A stretch of DNA of 64,000 nt from Azoarcus sp. L1K30 (GCF_018122735.1 NZ_JAGRRD010000001.1:2807199-2871198); one strand, 5' to 3'; counted from the first letter of the stretch, positions 8,516 to 16,726 are shown. Notes: a model not told the origin generated them from the letters alone. A program made the numbers and translations.

Positions 8516-9757
8516 TCAGTGGCCGACCGACGCCGCACCCTTTTCACCGGTCAGCGCGTAGTGGCTGAAACGGTCGAGGGAGAAGCCGGTGATCAGGGGG
8601 TGCGGTGTGTCATTGACGAGGGTGTGGGCCATGGTCTTGCCGCACACTGGCGTGGCCTTGAAGCCCCAGGTACCCCAGCCGGAATCGAGGTAGAAGCCTT
8701 CCACCGGCGTCTTGCCCATGATCGGCGCGAAGTCCGGCGTCATGTCGGCCATGCCGGCCCACTGCCGCATCACCTTCACGTTGGACAGGAAGGGGAACAT
8801 GTCGAGCATGTGCGAGGTGAGGCCCTCGACGAAGTCCAGGGTCGAGCGCGTCGCATGCAGCTCGTACGGGTCGAGCGAGGCACCCATCACCAGTTCGCCG
8901 CGTGCAGACTGGCTGATGTACACGTGCAGGCTGCCGGAGACCAGGATCGGGTCGAGCCAGGGCTTGACCGGCTCGCTGACCATGGCCTGCAGCGGATGGA
9001 TGTAGATCGGCGTGCGCACGTCGACCATCTTCAGGATGCGCGGCGTCGACCCGGCGACCGCACACAGCACCTTGTTGGTGGAGATGTAGCCGCGCGAGGT
9101 ATTGACTCCCTTCACCTTTCCGCCCTGAACGTCGATGCCAAGCACTTCGGTCTGCTGGTGGATTTCCACCCCGCGCTGATCGGCACCGCGGCCGTAGCCC
9201 CAGGCCACCGCGTCGTGACGCGCCACGGAACCCGGCGCGTGATAGAGCGCACCGAGGATGGGTGCATGACCGGCACACGAAAGATCGATCATCGGCGCGG
9301 CTTCCTTCACCGCTTCGGGTCCGACGACTTCGGAATCGACGCCGTAATGCTTGTTGACCTCGGCGCGCCAGCGCATGGTGCGCACAGCCGCATCCGTGTG
9401 TGCCAGCGTGAAGTGGCCGCGGTTGGCGTAGAACAGGTTGAGGTCGAAGTCGCGCGACAGGTCCTGCCACAGATTGACCGACTCGTCGTAGAACTTCACG
9501 CCCTCGGGGGTGAGGTAGTTGGAGCGGATGATGGTCGTGTTGCGACCGGTATTGCCGCCGCCGATATAGCCCTTCTCCAGCACGCACACGTTCTTGACGC
9601 CGTGCTCGGCGGCCAGGTAGTAGGCCGCGGCCAGACCATGGCCGCCGGCACCGATGATGACGACGTCGTAGCTCGACTTGAGTTTGTCGTGGTGGGTGAA
9701 CATCCGGGGCTCCGGATGCTTCCTGTTCAGGGCAAAGCGTAATAGACGCCAGGGCAT
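8516..9757 (-). CDS. mgdA: N-methylglutamate dehydrogenase subunit A / sarcosine oxidase beta-like
   Basis: The 413-residue FAD protein has the dinucleotide motif VIIGAGGHGLAAAYYLA (about 33-49), the covalent-flavin-region pattern GGGNTGRNTTIIRSNY, and a C-terminal GWGTWGFKATPVCGKTMAH. It is the amine-oxidising subunit (SoxB type). In the N-methylglutamate pathway it oxidises N-methylglutamate to glutamate. A sarcosine oxidase is the main alternative; the neighbouring gmaS and mgsABC favour N-methylglutamate. The gene starts 9 bp after the purU stop. Confidence 0.9.
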   Translation of the reverse strand: MPWRLLRFALNRKHPEPRMFTHHDKLKSSYDVVIIGAGGHGLAAAYYLAAEHGVKNVCVLEKGYIGGGNTGRNTTIIRSNYLTPEGVKFYDESVNLWQDLSRDFDLNLFYANRGHFTLAHTDAAVRTMRWRAEVNKHYGVDSEVVGPEAVKEAAPMIDLSCAGHAPILGALYHAPGSVARHDAVAWGYGRGADQRGVEIHQQTEVLGIDVQGGKVKGVNTSRGYISTNKVLCAVAGSTPRILKMVDVRTPIYIHPLQAMVSEPVKPWLDPILVSGSLHVYISQSARGELVMGASLDPYELHATRSTLDFVEGLTSHMLDMFPFLSNVKVMRQWAGMADMTPDFAPIMGKTPVEGFYLDSGWGTWGFKATPVCGKTMAHTLVNDTPHPLITGFSLDRFSHYALTGEKGAASVGH

Positions 9758-9766
9758 GGCTGTTCC

Positions 9767-10627
9767 TTAGCGGAAAACGACGGTTTTGTTGCCATGTACC
9801 AGCACCCGGTCTTCCAGGTGGTAGCGCAGGCCGCGGGCGAGGACCGCCTTCTCGATGTCCTTGCCATAACGCACCAGATCGTCCGGTGCGTCCGAGTGGT
9901 CGATGCGGATCACGTCCTGCTCGATGATCGGCCCCTGATCCAGCTCCGAGGTCACGTAGTGGCAGGTCGCCCCGATCAGCTTCACCCCGCGCGCATAGGC
10001 CTGGTGGTAAGGCTTGGCGCCGACGAAGCTGGGCAGGAAGCTGTGGTGGATGTTGATGATCTGACCCGGGTAGCGATCGCACAGCCCCGGCGACAGGATC
10101 TGCATGTAGCGCGCCAGCACCATCACGTCGCCTTCGGCCTCGCGGTACAGGTCCTCGACCCTGGCGTAGGCCTCGGCCTTGGTCTCGGGCGTGACCGGCA
10201 CGTGATGGAAGGGAATGCCGTGCCACTCCACCAGACCGCGAAAGGTCTCGTGGTTGGAGATCACGCACGGGATCTCGATGTTCAGCTCATCCGCATGCCA
10301 GCGCGACAGCAGGTCGTACAGGCAGTGCTCCTGCTTGCTCACCAGCACCACCACGCGCTTCTTGCGCGCGCTGTCGCTGATCTTCCAGTCCATGCCGAAC
10401 TCACGCGCGATCGGGGCGAACTTCTCGCGCAGCGCATCGATTCCGAAGGGCAGCGAGTCGGCCAGGATCTCCTGGCGCATGAAGAAGCGCTTGCCGTCCA
10501 CGTCCGCGTGGTGGTTCGCCTCGGTGATCCAGCCCTGGTGGCTGGAGAAGAACGTGCTGACGGCGGCAACGATACCGACCCGGTCCGGACAGGAGAGCGA
10601 CAGTGTGTAGCGGCGCTGGGGTGACAT
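9767..10627 (-). CDS. purU: Formyltetrahydrofolate deformylase PurU
   Basis: The 286-residue protein has an N-terminal ACT domain (YTLSLSCPDRVGIVAAVSTFF) and a C-terminal formyltransferase-like domain. The active-site region includes NIEIPCVISNHETFRG, GDVMVLARYMQILS and INIHHSFLPSFVGAKPYH, followed by GATCHYVTSELDQGPIIEQD. It hydrolyses 10-formyl-THF to formate and THF. It is the first gene of the mgd/mgs operon, so it likely drains C1 units from methylamine oxidation and regenerates free THF for MgdC. Confidence 0.95.
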   Translation of the reverse strand: MSPQRRYTLSLSCPDRVGIVAAVSTFFSSHQGWITEANHHADVDGKRFFMRQEILADSLPFGIDALREKFAPIAREFGMDWKISDSARKKRVVVLVSKQEHCLYDLLSRWHADELNIEIPCVISNHETFRGLVEWHGIPFHHVPVTPETKAEAYARVEDLYREAEGDVMVLARYMQILSPGLCDRYPGQIINIHHSFLPSFVGAKPYHQAYARGVKLIGATCHYVTSELDQGPIIEQDVIRIDHSDAPDDLVRYGKDIEKAVLARGLRYHLEDRVLVHGNKTVVFR

Positions 10628-10667
10628 GGAGACCTCTGATGTTTCATGTAGAGAACTAATGATTCAC

Positions 10668-10696
10668 ATTCTGCACAGCAGCATTTTTCAAGTCAA
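10668..10696 (-). promoter_or_regulatory. Sigma-70-type promoter for purU-mgd-gmaS-mgs operon
   Basis: On the minus strand, TTGACT (10696-10691) and CAGAAT (10673-10668) are separated by 17 bp. The -35 matches 5 of 6 bases and the -10 4 of 6. Transcription would begin near 10661, about 35 bp ahead of the purU start codon. Confidence 0.65.
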
Positions 10697-10701
10697 CTTA
10701 T

Positions 10702-10716
10702 TTTCCTCATGGGAAA
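10702..10716. promoter_or_regulatory. Palindromic operator TTTCC-N5-GGAAA between purU and the XRE-cupin gene
   Basis: The site reads TTTCC TCATG GGAAA. It lies 5 bp upstream of the purU -35 box, centred near -48 for that promoter, and also upstream of an AATAAT -10-like element (10740-10745) for the divergent regulator. The same arms and spacing recur at 13326-13340 in front of glnK. The adjacent XRE-cupin protein is the obvious candidate ligand (inference). Confidence 0.6.
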
Positions 10717-10745
10717 CAATGTATTTTCGGGCGATATGCAATAAT

Positions 10746-10766
10746 TCTGGAAACGACTGTTTCAGA
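10746..10766. promoter_or_regulatory. Inverted repeat just upstream of the XRE-cupin start
   Basis: TCTGGAAAC GACT GTTTCAGA is an imperfect inverted repeat (one extra G in the left arm). It spans the predicted transcription start and leads into the AGAGAGGAG ribosome site of the regulator at 10778. It could be an autoregulatory site. Confidence 0.4.
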
Positions 10767-10777
10767 GAGGAGAAGCC

Positions 10778-11371
10778 ATGTCCGATGCGACCGCTGCAGG
10801 GAGCCTGGAGCGCTACCTTGGCAACACCCTGCGAGAGATCCGGCTCAAGCACGGCCTCACGATTGCCGATGTGGCCACGCTCGCCAACATCAGTCGCGGC
10901 ATGCTGTCCAAGATCGAGAATGCGCAGACCGCCACCAGCCTGGATACCCTGTCCCGCCTCGCGCAGGCGCTCGGGGTCTCGCTTGCCACCCTGTTCAAGA
11001 GCTATGACGTACCCTCGGGCAGCGCGCAGCTGGTGCCGAAGGATGAGGGCATGGAAGTGGTGCGCCGCGGCACCAAGCGCGGTCACACCTACCATCTGCT
11101 GTCATACGGCCAGGGGCCGACGAAGACTTTCGAACCCTTCCTGATCACCATCGATCACGAATCCGAGACCTTTCCGATCTTCGAGCACCCGGGCACCGAG
11201 TTCATCTACATGCTCGAAGGCTGCATCGAGTATCGCCACGGCCAGCACACCTATGTGCTCAATCCGGGCGATGCCCTGACCTTCGACGGCGAAATTCCTC
11301 ACGGACCGGAGAAACTGATTCAGTGCCCGATCCGCTTTCTCAGCATCCTGATGTATCCGAACCCGGCCTGA
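10778..11371 (+). CDS. XRE-family transcriptional regulator with C-terminal cupin sensor domain
   Basis: The 197-residue protein has an N-terminal helix-turn-helix (about 14-68; IADVATLANISRGMLSKIE is the core) and a C-terminal cupin domain (about 110-190; HPGTEFIYMLEGCIEYR and LNPGDALTFDGEIPHGPE, containing the usual histidine/glutamate metal-site pattern). Proteins of this design regulate amine and amino-acid catabolism. It is divergent from the methylamine operon and its start is backed by AGAGAGGAG. Probable ligand: a pathway intermediate (inference). Confidence 0.9.
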   Translation: MSDATAAGSLERYLGNTLREIRLKHGLTIADVATLANISRGMLSKIENAQTATSLDTLSRLAQALGVSLATLFKSYDVPSGSAQLVPKDEGMEVVRRGTKRGHTYHLLSYGQGPTKTFEPFLITIDHESETFPIFEHPGTEFIYMLEGCIEYRHGQHTYVLNPGDALTFDGEIPHGPEKLIQCPIRFLSILMYPNPA

Positions 11372-11381
11372 TCCGGCCTGC

Positions 11382-11419
11382 CCGTGACCAGCCCCCAACG
11401 CGTCCGAGGCTGGTCACGG
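11382..11419. terminator. Bidirectional hairpin between XRE-cupin gene and amtB
   Basis: A perfect 12-bp stem (CCGTGACCAGCC / GGCTGGTCACGG) with a 14-nt loop lies between two convergent genes, 10 bp after one stop and 12 bp before the other. There is no T run, so it may work as a hairpin barrier rather than a classic intrinsic terminator. Confidence 0.6.
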
Positions 11420-11431
11420 ACAACACGCCAA

Positions 11432-12886
11432 TCAGGCGTGGTAGGCCGTCTCACCGTGTGAGCTGACGTCCAGGCCTTCACGTTCCTCTTCTTCGGAGAC
11501 ACGCAGACCGATGGTCAGATCGACCAGCTTGAGGGCGATGAAGGACACCACGGCGGACCACACCACGGCCGTGCCCACGCCCCATGCCTGAGCAATCACC
11601 TGCGACACCATGTCGTACTCGGCGACGGTGTCGGTGACGTAGTCCCACACGCCGGTGCCACCGAGCGAAGGCGCAGCAAAGACCCCCGTGAGCAGGGCTC
11701 CGAGGATGCCGCCGATACCATGCACGCCGAACACGTCGAGCGAGTCATCCACGCCGAGGGCGTGCTTGAGGCCATTGACCCCCCAGTAGCACACCACGCC
11801 GACCAGACCACCCATGATCAGGCTGCCCATCGGGCCCACGAAGCCGCACGCAGGGGTGATCACGACCAGACCCGCAATGGCGCCAGAGATCGCGCCCAGC
11901 ATCGAGGGCTTGCCCTTGCGCGCCCACTCGATCAGCGTCCAGGCGAAGGTCGCCGCGCAGGTTGCGAGCAAGGTGTTGATGAAGGCCAGCGTCGCCACGC
12001 CGGTGGCTTCCATGTTCGACCCCACGTTGAAGCCGAACCAGCCCACCCACAGCAGCGATGCACCCACCATCGTCATCGGCAGGTTGTGCGGCGCCATGGT
12101 TTCGCGGCCGTAGCCAATGCGCTTGCCCACCACGATCGCAGCCACCAGCGCTGCCACACCGGCGTTGATATGCACCACCGTGCCACCGGCAAAGTCGAGC
12201 GCGCCCTTCTGGAACAGGAAGCCCGCGGTCGCGCCGGCAGCCTCGGCCGCCTCGGCACTGGTGTAGGCGTCGGGACCGGCCCAGAACCAGACCATGTGCG
12301 CCATCGGCAGGTAGGAGAAGGTAAACCACAGCACCATGAACACCAGCACTGCCGAGAACTTGATGCGCTCGGCGAAGGCGCCCACGATCAGCGCCGGCGT
12401 GATGGCGGCAAAGGTGAGCTGGAAGGCGATGTAGATGAACTCAGGCACGACCACGCCCTTGCTGAAGGTGCCGGCCAGCGAATCCGCCGTCACGCCCTGC
12501 AGGAAGAGCTTGTCGAAGCCGCCGATGAAGGCATTGCCTTCGGTAAAGGCCAGCGAGTAGCCATAGATCGCCCACAGGATGCCGAGCATGCAGAACACCA
12601 CCAGGGTCTGCATCAGCACCGAGAGCATGTTCTTGGCGCGCACCATGCCACCGTAGAAAAGCCCCAGCCCAGGTGCGGCCATCATCACGACCAGCAGGGT
12701 CGATACGATCAGCCACGTCGTATCACCCTTGTCAGGGACCGGTGCGGCAACCACCGCATTTGCCGTACCGCCGTCGGCCACTGCCGCCACTGCGGACGCG
12801 GCTACCTCGCCTCCCCCTTCTGCCCAGGCGGGCAGCGCAAAGCCGAAAGCGAACAACATCGCCACCACTGCGAGAATCCTCTGCAT
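11432..12886 (-). CDS. amtB: Ammonium/methylammonium transporter AmtB
   Basis: The 484-residue protein starts with a signal peptide (MQRILAVVAMLFAFGFALPAWA) and then about 11 membrane segments. Family signatures: the segment after DTTWLIVSTLLVVMMAAPGL, FYGGMVRAKNMLS, GGTVVHINAGVAALVA with the pore histidine, and DVFGVHGIGGILGAL with the second pore histidine. It conducts ammonium and, in this family, methylammonium. The ATG at 12886 is preferred over an upstream start at 12979 because it begins the signal peptide and lies 10 bp after the glnK stop. Confidence 0.95.
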   Translation of the reverse strand: MQRILAVVAMLFAFGFALPAWAEGGGEVAASAVAAVADGGTANAVVAAPVPDKGDTTWLIVSTLLVVMMAAPGLGLFYGGMVRAKNMLSVLMQTLVVFCMLGILWAIYGYSLAFTEGNAFIGGFDKLFLQGVTADSLAGTFSKGVVVPEFIYIAFQLTFAAITPALIVGAFAERIKFSAVLVFMVLWFTFSYLPMAHMVWFWAGPDAYTSAEAAEAAGATAGFLFQKGALDFAGGTVVHINAGVAALVAAIVVGKRIGYGRETMAPHNLPMTMVGASLLWVGWFGFNVGSNMEATGVATLAFINTLLATCAATFAWTLIEWARKGKPSMLGAISGAIAGLVVITPACGFVGPMGSLIMGGLVGVVCYWGVNGLKHALGVDDSLDVFGVHGIGGILGALLTGVFAAPSLGGTGVWDYVTDTVAEYDMVSQVIAQAWGVGTAVVWSAVVSFIALKLVDLTIGLRVSEEEEREGLDVSSHGETAYHA

Positions 12887-12896
12887 CGTGCGCTCC

Positions 12897-13235
12897 TTAC
12901 AGTGCTTGCGTACCGGACTCACCGGTACGGATACGAACGACCTCGGCCAGATCGAAAACGAAGATCTTGCCGTCGCCAATCTTTCCGGTAGCGGCCGACT
13001 TCTCGATTGCTGCGATCACGTCATCGAGCCGGTCGTCATCGATGGCAACATCGAGTTTCGTCTTGGGCAGAAAGTCCACGACGTACTCGGCGCCGCGATA
13101 GAGCTCGGTATGCCCCTTCTGACGCCCGAACCCCTTGACGTCGGTCACGGTCAGCCCCTGCACCCCCACCGCAGCGAGCGCCATGCGAACCTCGTCGAGC
13201 TTGAATGGTTTGATGATTGCGCTGACAAATTTCAC
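12897..13235 (-). CDS. glnK: Nitrogen regulatory protein P-II (GlnK)
   Basis: The 112-residue protein reads (M)KFVSAIIKPFKLDEV, with the T-loop HTELYRGAEYVVDF and Tyr51 as uridylylation site, and ends TGESGTQAL. GTG at 13235 is chosen because it gives the exact family length and has GGGAGG upstream; a longer frame to 13334 would add 33 unrelated residues. GlnK binds and blocks AmtB when nitrogen is sufficient. It forms the usual glnK-amtB pair behind a sigma-54 promoter. Confidence 0.96.
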   Translation of the reverse strand: MKFVSAIIKPFKLDEVRMALAAVGVQGLTVTDVKGFGRQKGHTELYRGAEYVVDFLPKTKLDVAIDDDRLDDVIAAIEKSAATGKIGDGKIFVFDLAEVVRIRTGESGTQAL

Positions 13236-13325
13236 TGCGCCTCCCTTCGCGCCCGGATCTGCGCGCCGATCGTCCTCGTGCTGTACATGTAATTGACCCC
13301 CTGTATTGCAGTTTAAGAACAAATG

Positions 13326-13340
13326 TTTCCTCACAGGAAA
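13326..13340. promoter_or_regulatory. Second copy of the TTTCC-N5-GGAAA palindrome, at the glnK promoter
   Basis: The site reads TTTCC TCACA GGAAA. It shares both arms and the first three spacer bases (TCA) with the site at 10702-10716. It starts immediately downstream of the -12 box of the glnK sigma-54 promoter and covers the expected transcription start, a position suited to repression. Confidence 0.6.
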
Positions 13341-13356
13341 AGCACGAGCCGTGCCA
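13341..13356 (-). promoter_or_regulatory. Sigma-54 promoter of glnK-amtB
   Basis: On the minus strand TGGCACG GCTC GTGCT matches the -24/-12 consensus TGGCACG-N4-TTGCW except for one base, with the required 10 bp between the GG and GC pairs. It implies control by RpoN and NtrC, as is usual for glnK-amtB. Confidence 0.8.
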
Positions 13357-13392
13357 CCCCCCGCCGCAGCGAAGAATCAACAAGTTATCTGT

Positions 13393-13409
13393 ATGAATCT
13401 TTTATTCAT
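13393..13409. promoter_or_regulatory. Perfect inverted repeat ATGAAT-N5-ATTCAT upstream of tctC
   Basis: Six-base arms flank CTTTT. With flanking TGT/GCA the arms extend to nine bases with one mismatch. It lies in the 470-bp gap between glnK and tctC, outside any recognised gene. It could bind TctD or another regulator of tctCBA. The remainder of the gap (13410-13690) shows no gene I can support. Confidence 0.4.
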
Positions 13410-13705
13410 GCACTAAAACATCGCACGCCGAGTGGTTTTGCACCAATATGGACTGCGCTCAGCCGCAGCATTGGCCACCGTGTTCGCCTGGAAGCAAGGC
13501 ACAGGGGATTCGAAGGCGCTCCTCGCAGGCTGGCCGCCACCAGCACCGGGAAGCAGCGCGTCGACACCAGGCATGCGCGCACGTCTCAAGATCCGATCTT
13601 TCGCACTGAAAGCAGAACGAAAGCCGGTTCTCCTATCGTTTGCTGCACGTGCCGGCGTTCAGCGTCCGGATACGCCAAGAGATTCCAGAACGGAGGAGAC
13701 CTGAA

Positions 13706-14677
13706 ATGTTCAACAAGACCCTGCTCGTCATCGCCACCACCTTTGCGCTCGGCAGCGCCCATGCCGCGGCACCGGAGAAGCCCGAGTGCATCGCGCCGGC
13801 CAAGCCCGGCGGCGGATTTGATCTCACCTGCAAGCTCGTCCAGGGCGGATTGCAGAACGGCAAGTACATCGATGCGCCGATGCGCGTGACCTACATGCCG
13901 GGCGGCATCGGCGCGGTGGCCTACAACACGGTGATCGCGCAGCGCCCCGACGAAGGCGGCACCATCGTCGCGTTTTCCGGTGGTTCGCTGCTGAATCTGG
14001 CGATCGGCAAGTTCGGCCGATATACGGTCAACGACGTCAAGTGGCTGGCCACTGCCGGCGCTGATTACGGCGCCATCATCGTGCGCGCCGATTCGCCGTT
14101 CAAGGACCTGAAGGAGCTGATGGCGGCGATCAAGGCCGACCCCACCAAGGTCGTGTTCGGTGCCGGCGGTTCCGTCGGCAGCCAGGACTGGATGAAATCG
14201 GCATTGGTTGCCAAGGCTGCCGGCATCGACTTCAAGAGCATGCGCTACGTCGCCTTCGAAGGTGGCGGCGAGGCCATGACCGCGCTGCAGGGCGGGCACG
14301 TACAGGTCTATTCGGGTGACGCCTCGGAAGTGTCCGCCCACATGAAGGGCGGCCGCGTGCGCGTGCTGGGCGTGCTCGCCGCCGAGCGCCTGCCGGGCGA
14401 ACTGAACGCCATCCCCACCGCCAAGGAGCAGGGCTACGACGTCGAGTGGCCGATCATTCGCGGCTATTACATGGGACCGAAGGTCGCCGACGCCGATTAC
14501 AAGTGGTGGCTGGGGACCTTCGACAAGATGCTGCCCTCGCCCGAGTTCGCCAAGCTGCGTGAAGCCCAGGGACTGTTCCCCTTCAACCTGACCGGCGACA
14601 AGCTCGACGCCTACGTGAAGGAGCGCGTGAAGCACTACGCCGAGCTGGCCACCGAATTCGGCATGGTCGCCCAGTAA
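13706..14677 (+). CDS. tctC: TctC-type solute-binding protein of a tripartite tricarboxylate transporter
   Basis: The 323-residue periplasmic protein has a signal peptide (MFNKTLLVIATTFALGSAHA) and the family layout ECIAPAKPGGGFDLTCKL, YMPGGIGAVAYN, DPTKVVFGAGGSVGSQDW, KGGRVRVLGVLAAERLPG. It captures a carboxylate for TctBA. ATG at 13706 follows CGGAGGAG. The exact ligand cannot be read from the sequence; citrate or another di/tricarboxylate is typical of the family. Confidence 0.9.
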   Translation: MFNKTLLVIATTFALGSAHAAAPEKPECIAPAKPGGGFDLTCKLVQGGLQNGKYIDAPMRVTYMPGGIGAVAYNTVIAQRPDEGGTIVAFSGGSLLNLAIGKFGRYTVNDVKWLATAGADYGAIIVRADSPFKDLKELMAAIKADPTKVVFGAGGSVGSQDWMKSALVAKAAGIDFKSMRYVAFEGGGEAMTALQGGHVQVYSGDASEVSAHMKGGRVRVLGVLAAERLPGELNAIPTAKEQGYDVEWPIIRGYYMGPKVADADYKWWLGTFDKMLPSPEFAKLREAQGLFPFNLTGDKLDAYVKERVKHYAELATEFGMVAQ

Positions 14678-14770
14678 TTTCGTCTGGTCCGGACGCGTCG
14701 GCCACGGCGGCGCCGCGAATGCGGCGCGACACGGCCGACGCTGCTCCCTCACCCACGACTGGAGAGAATC

Positions 14771-15214
14771 ATGAGCGAACGCGTCTTTGGCGTCTTCCTA
14801 CTGCTGCTTGCTGCGGGCGGCATCTACTTCGGTTGGGACCTGCGGGCCCCGATCTCCTACGAACCGGTCGGCCCGCGCGCGTTCCCGCTGCTGGTGTTCT
14901 CGCTGCTGGGCATCTGCGCAATCGGACTCATTGCCACCCGGCGCCCCCCCACCGAATGGGCACCATCACCGGTGTTGATGCGCATTGGCGCCATGTTCCT
15001 GGTCGTTCTGGCCTATGCGCTGTTGTTCGACAAACTCGGTTTCGTGATCTCGACCGCGCTGATGTCGATTCCGCTGGCCCGCTTCTTCGGCGGCACGTGG
15101 AAGCAGGCCGCGATCGGCGGCACCGGCCTCGGTATCGCATTGTTCGTGATGTTCGATCGCGTGCTCGACGTCGCCCTGCCCACGGGCTTCTGGCTCAAGC
15201 CACTTCTGGGGTAA
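14771..15214 (+). CDS. tctB: TctB small permease subunit
   Basis: The 147-residue membrane protein has four predicted segments (about 7-25, 40-60, 76-110, 118-135) and the family feature YEPVGPRAFPLLVF near residue 35. It is the small integral subunit of the tripartite tricarboxylate transporter. Start supported by GGAGAGA. It lies 93 bp after tctC and 3 bp before tctA. Confidence 0.88.
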   Translation: MSERVFGVFLLLLAAGGIYFGWDLRAPISYEPVGPRAFPLLVFSLLGICAIGLIATRRPPTEWAPSPVLMRIGAMFLVVLAYALLFDKLGFVISTALMSIPLARFFGGTWKQAAIGGTGLGIALFVMFDRVLDVALPTGFWLKPLLG

Positions 15215-15217
15215 GCC

Positions 15218-16726
15218 ATGGAAATCATCTCTCATCTGCTCGACGGCTTTGCCGTCGCCGGCACCCCCACCAACCTGCTGATCTGCCTGATCGGTGCCTT
15301 CCTCGGCACCATCATCGGCATGCTGCCTGGGTTGGGTCCGATCAACGGGGTCGCGATCCTGCTGCCCATCGCCTATGCGATGAAGCTGCCACCGGAGTCC
15401 GCCCTCATCCTGCTTGCAGCGGTCTATTCCGGCTGCGAGTTCGGCGGCCGTATCTCGGCCATCCTGATCAACGTACCCGGCGACGCCGGTGCGGTCATGA
15501 CCACGCTCGACGGCTACCCGATGGCCAAGAAGGGGCTGGCCGGCCCCGCACTGTCGATCTCGGCGGTCGCCTCGTTTACCGGCGCCATCATCGCCACCGT
15601 CGGCATCGTCGCCTTTGCGCCGCTGCTGGCCAACTGGGCACTGGCATTCGGTCCGGCCGAGTACTTTGCACTGATGGTGCTGGCCCTGTCCTGCCTCGGC
15701 GGACTGGTCGGCGACTCACTGCTCAAGGCGGCGATCGGCATGCTGATCGGCCTGGTCATCGCCTGCGTCGGCATCGATGCCAACAGTGGCGTGTATCGCT
15801 ACACCTTCGACCTGCTTCATCTGTCGGACGGCATTCCCTTCATCGTGGTGGTGATCGGCCTGTTTGCCGTCAGCGAGCTGATGCTGATGCTGCAGGGTCA
15901 CCATGGCGGCGTGCAGGCGGTGGAGGTTACCGGGCGCACGATGTTCAACTCGGCGGAGTTCCTGCGCGCGAAATGGACCATGCTGCGCTCCGCGGTCGTG
16001 GGCTTCTTCGTCGGTGTGCTGCCGGGCGCGGGCGCCTCGATCGCGTCGGCGATGACCTACTCGATGGAGCGCCGCCTCGCAGGCAAGGACCACTGCTTTG
16101 GCGAAGGCGACGTGCGCGGCGTGGCCGCGCCGGAAGCGGCCAACAACGCCTCCGCCTACGGTTCGCTGATTCCGATGCTGACCCTCGGCGTACCGGGCTC
16201 GGGCACCACCGCGGTAATGATCGGTGCGCTCACGCTGTACAACATCACGCCGGGTCCGACCCTGTTCCAGGACCAGCCGGTGATCGTGTGGGGCCTGATC
16301 GCATCGCTTGCCATCTGCAGCGTGATGCTGGTGCTGATGAACATCCCGATGATCAAGCTCTTCGTGAAGTTCCTGCAGATCCCGAACTGGATCCTGGTGC
16401 CGGGTGTCGCCGCAGTGTCGATGGTCGGGGTGTATGCCGTGCATGGGACCACCTTCGACCTCATCGTCGGCACGCTGCTGGGCGGGTTCGGCTACCTGCT
16501 CAGGGTGATGAACTTTCCCATGGCACCGTTCATCCTCGGCTTCGTGCTCGGAGACATGATGGAGCAGAATCTGCGCCGCGCGCTGTCGATCAGCAATGGC
16601 GAACTGGGCATCCTGTTTTCGAGCCCGATCTCGATCGGCTTGTGGATTGCCGCCATTGCGATGCTGGTGGGGCCCCGCGTGTTCAAGGCCATCGACGCCC
16701 ATCGTCGCCAGCACGCAATGGCATGA
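15218..16726 (+). CDS. tctA: TctA large permease subunit
   Basis: The 502-residue membrane protein has about 11-12 segments and the conserved family signatures GTIIGMLPGLGPINGVAILLP (the highly conserved N-terminal glycine motif), YSGCEFGGRISAILINVPGD, FFVGVLPGAGASIASAMTYS and EAANNASAYGSLIPMLTLGVPGSGTTA. It forms the transport channel. It ends the tct operon just before a perfect hairpin terminator. Confidence 0.95.
   Translation: MEIISHLLDGFAVAGTPTNLLICLIGAFLGTIIGMLPGLGPINGVAILLPIAYAMKLPPESALILLAAVYSGCEFGGRISAILINVPGDAGAVMTTLDGYPMAKKGLAGPALSISAVASFTGAIIATVGIVAFAPLLANWALAFGPAEYFALMVLALSCLGGLVGDSLLKAAIGMLIGLVIACVGIDANSGVYRYTFDLLHLSDGIPFIVVVIGLFAVSELMLMLQGHHGGVQAVEVTGRTMFNSAEFLRAKWTMLRSAVVGFFVGVLPGAGASIASAMTYSMERRLAGKDHCFGEGDVRGVAAPEAANNASAYGSLIPMLTLGVPGSGTTAVMIGALTLYNITPGPTLFQDQPVIVWGLIASLAICSVMLVLMNIPMIKLFVKFLQIPNWILVPGVAAVSMVGVYAVHGTTFDLIVGTLLGGFGYLLRVMNFPMAPFILGFVLGDMMEQNLRRALSISNGELGILFSSPISIGLWIAAIAMLVGPRVFKAIDAHRRQHAMA

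Noticed and set aside
13441-13465. NtrC-like half-site GCACCA near 13448
   Set aside because: The left arm matches the consensus but the right arm matches only about three of seven bases.
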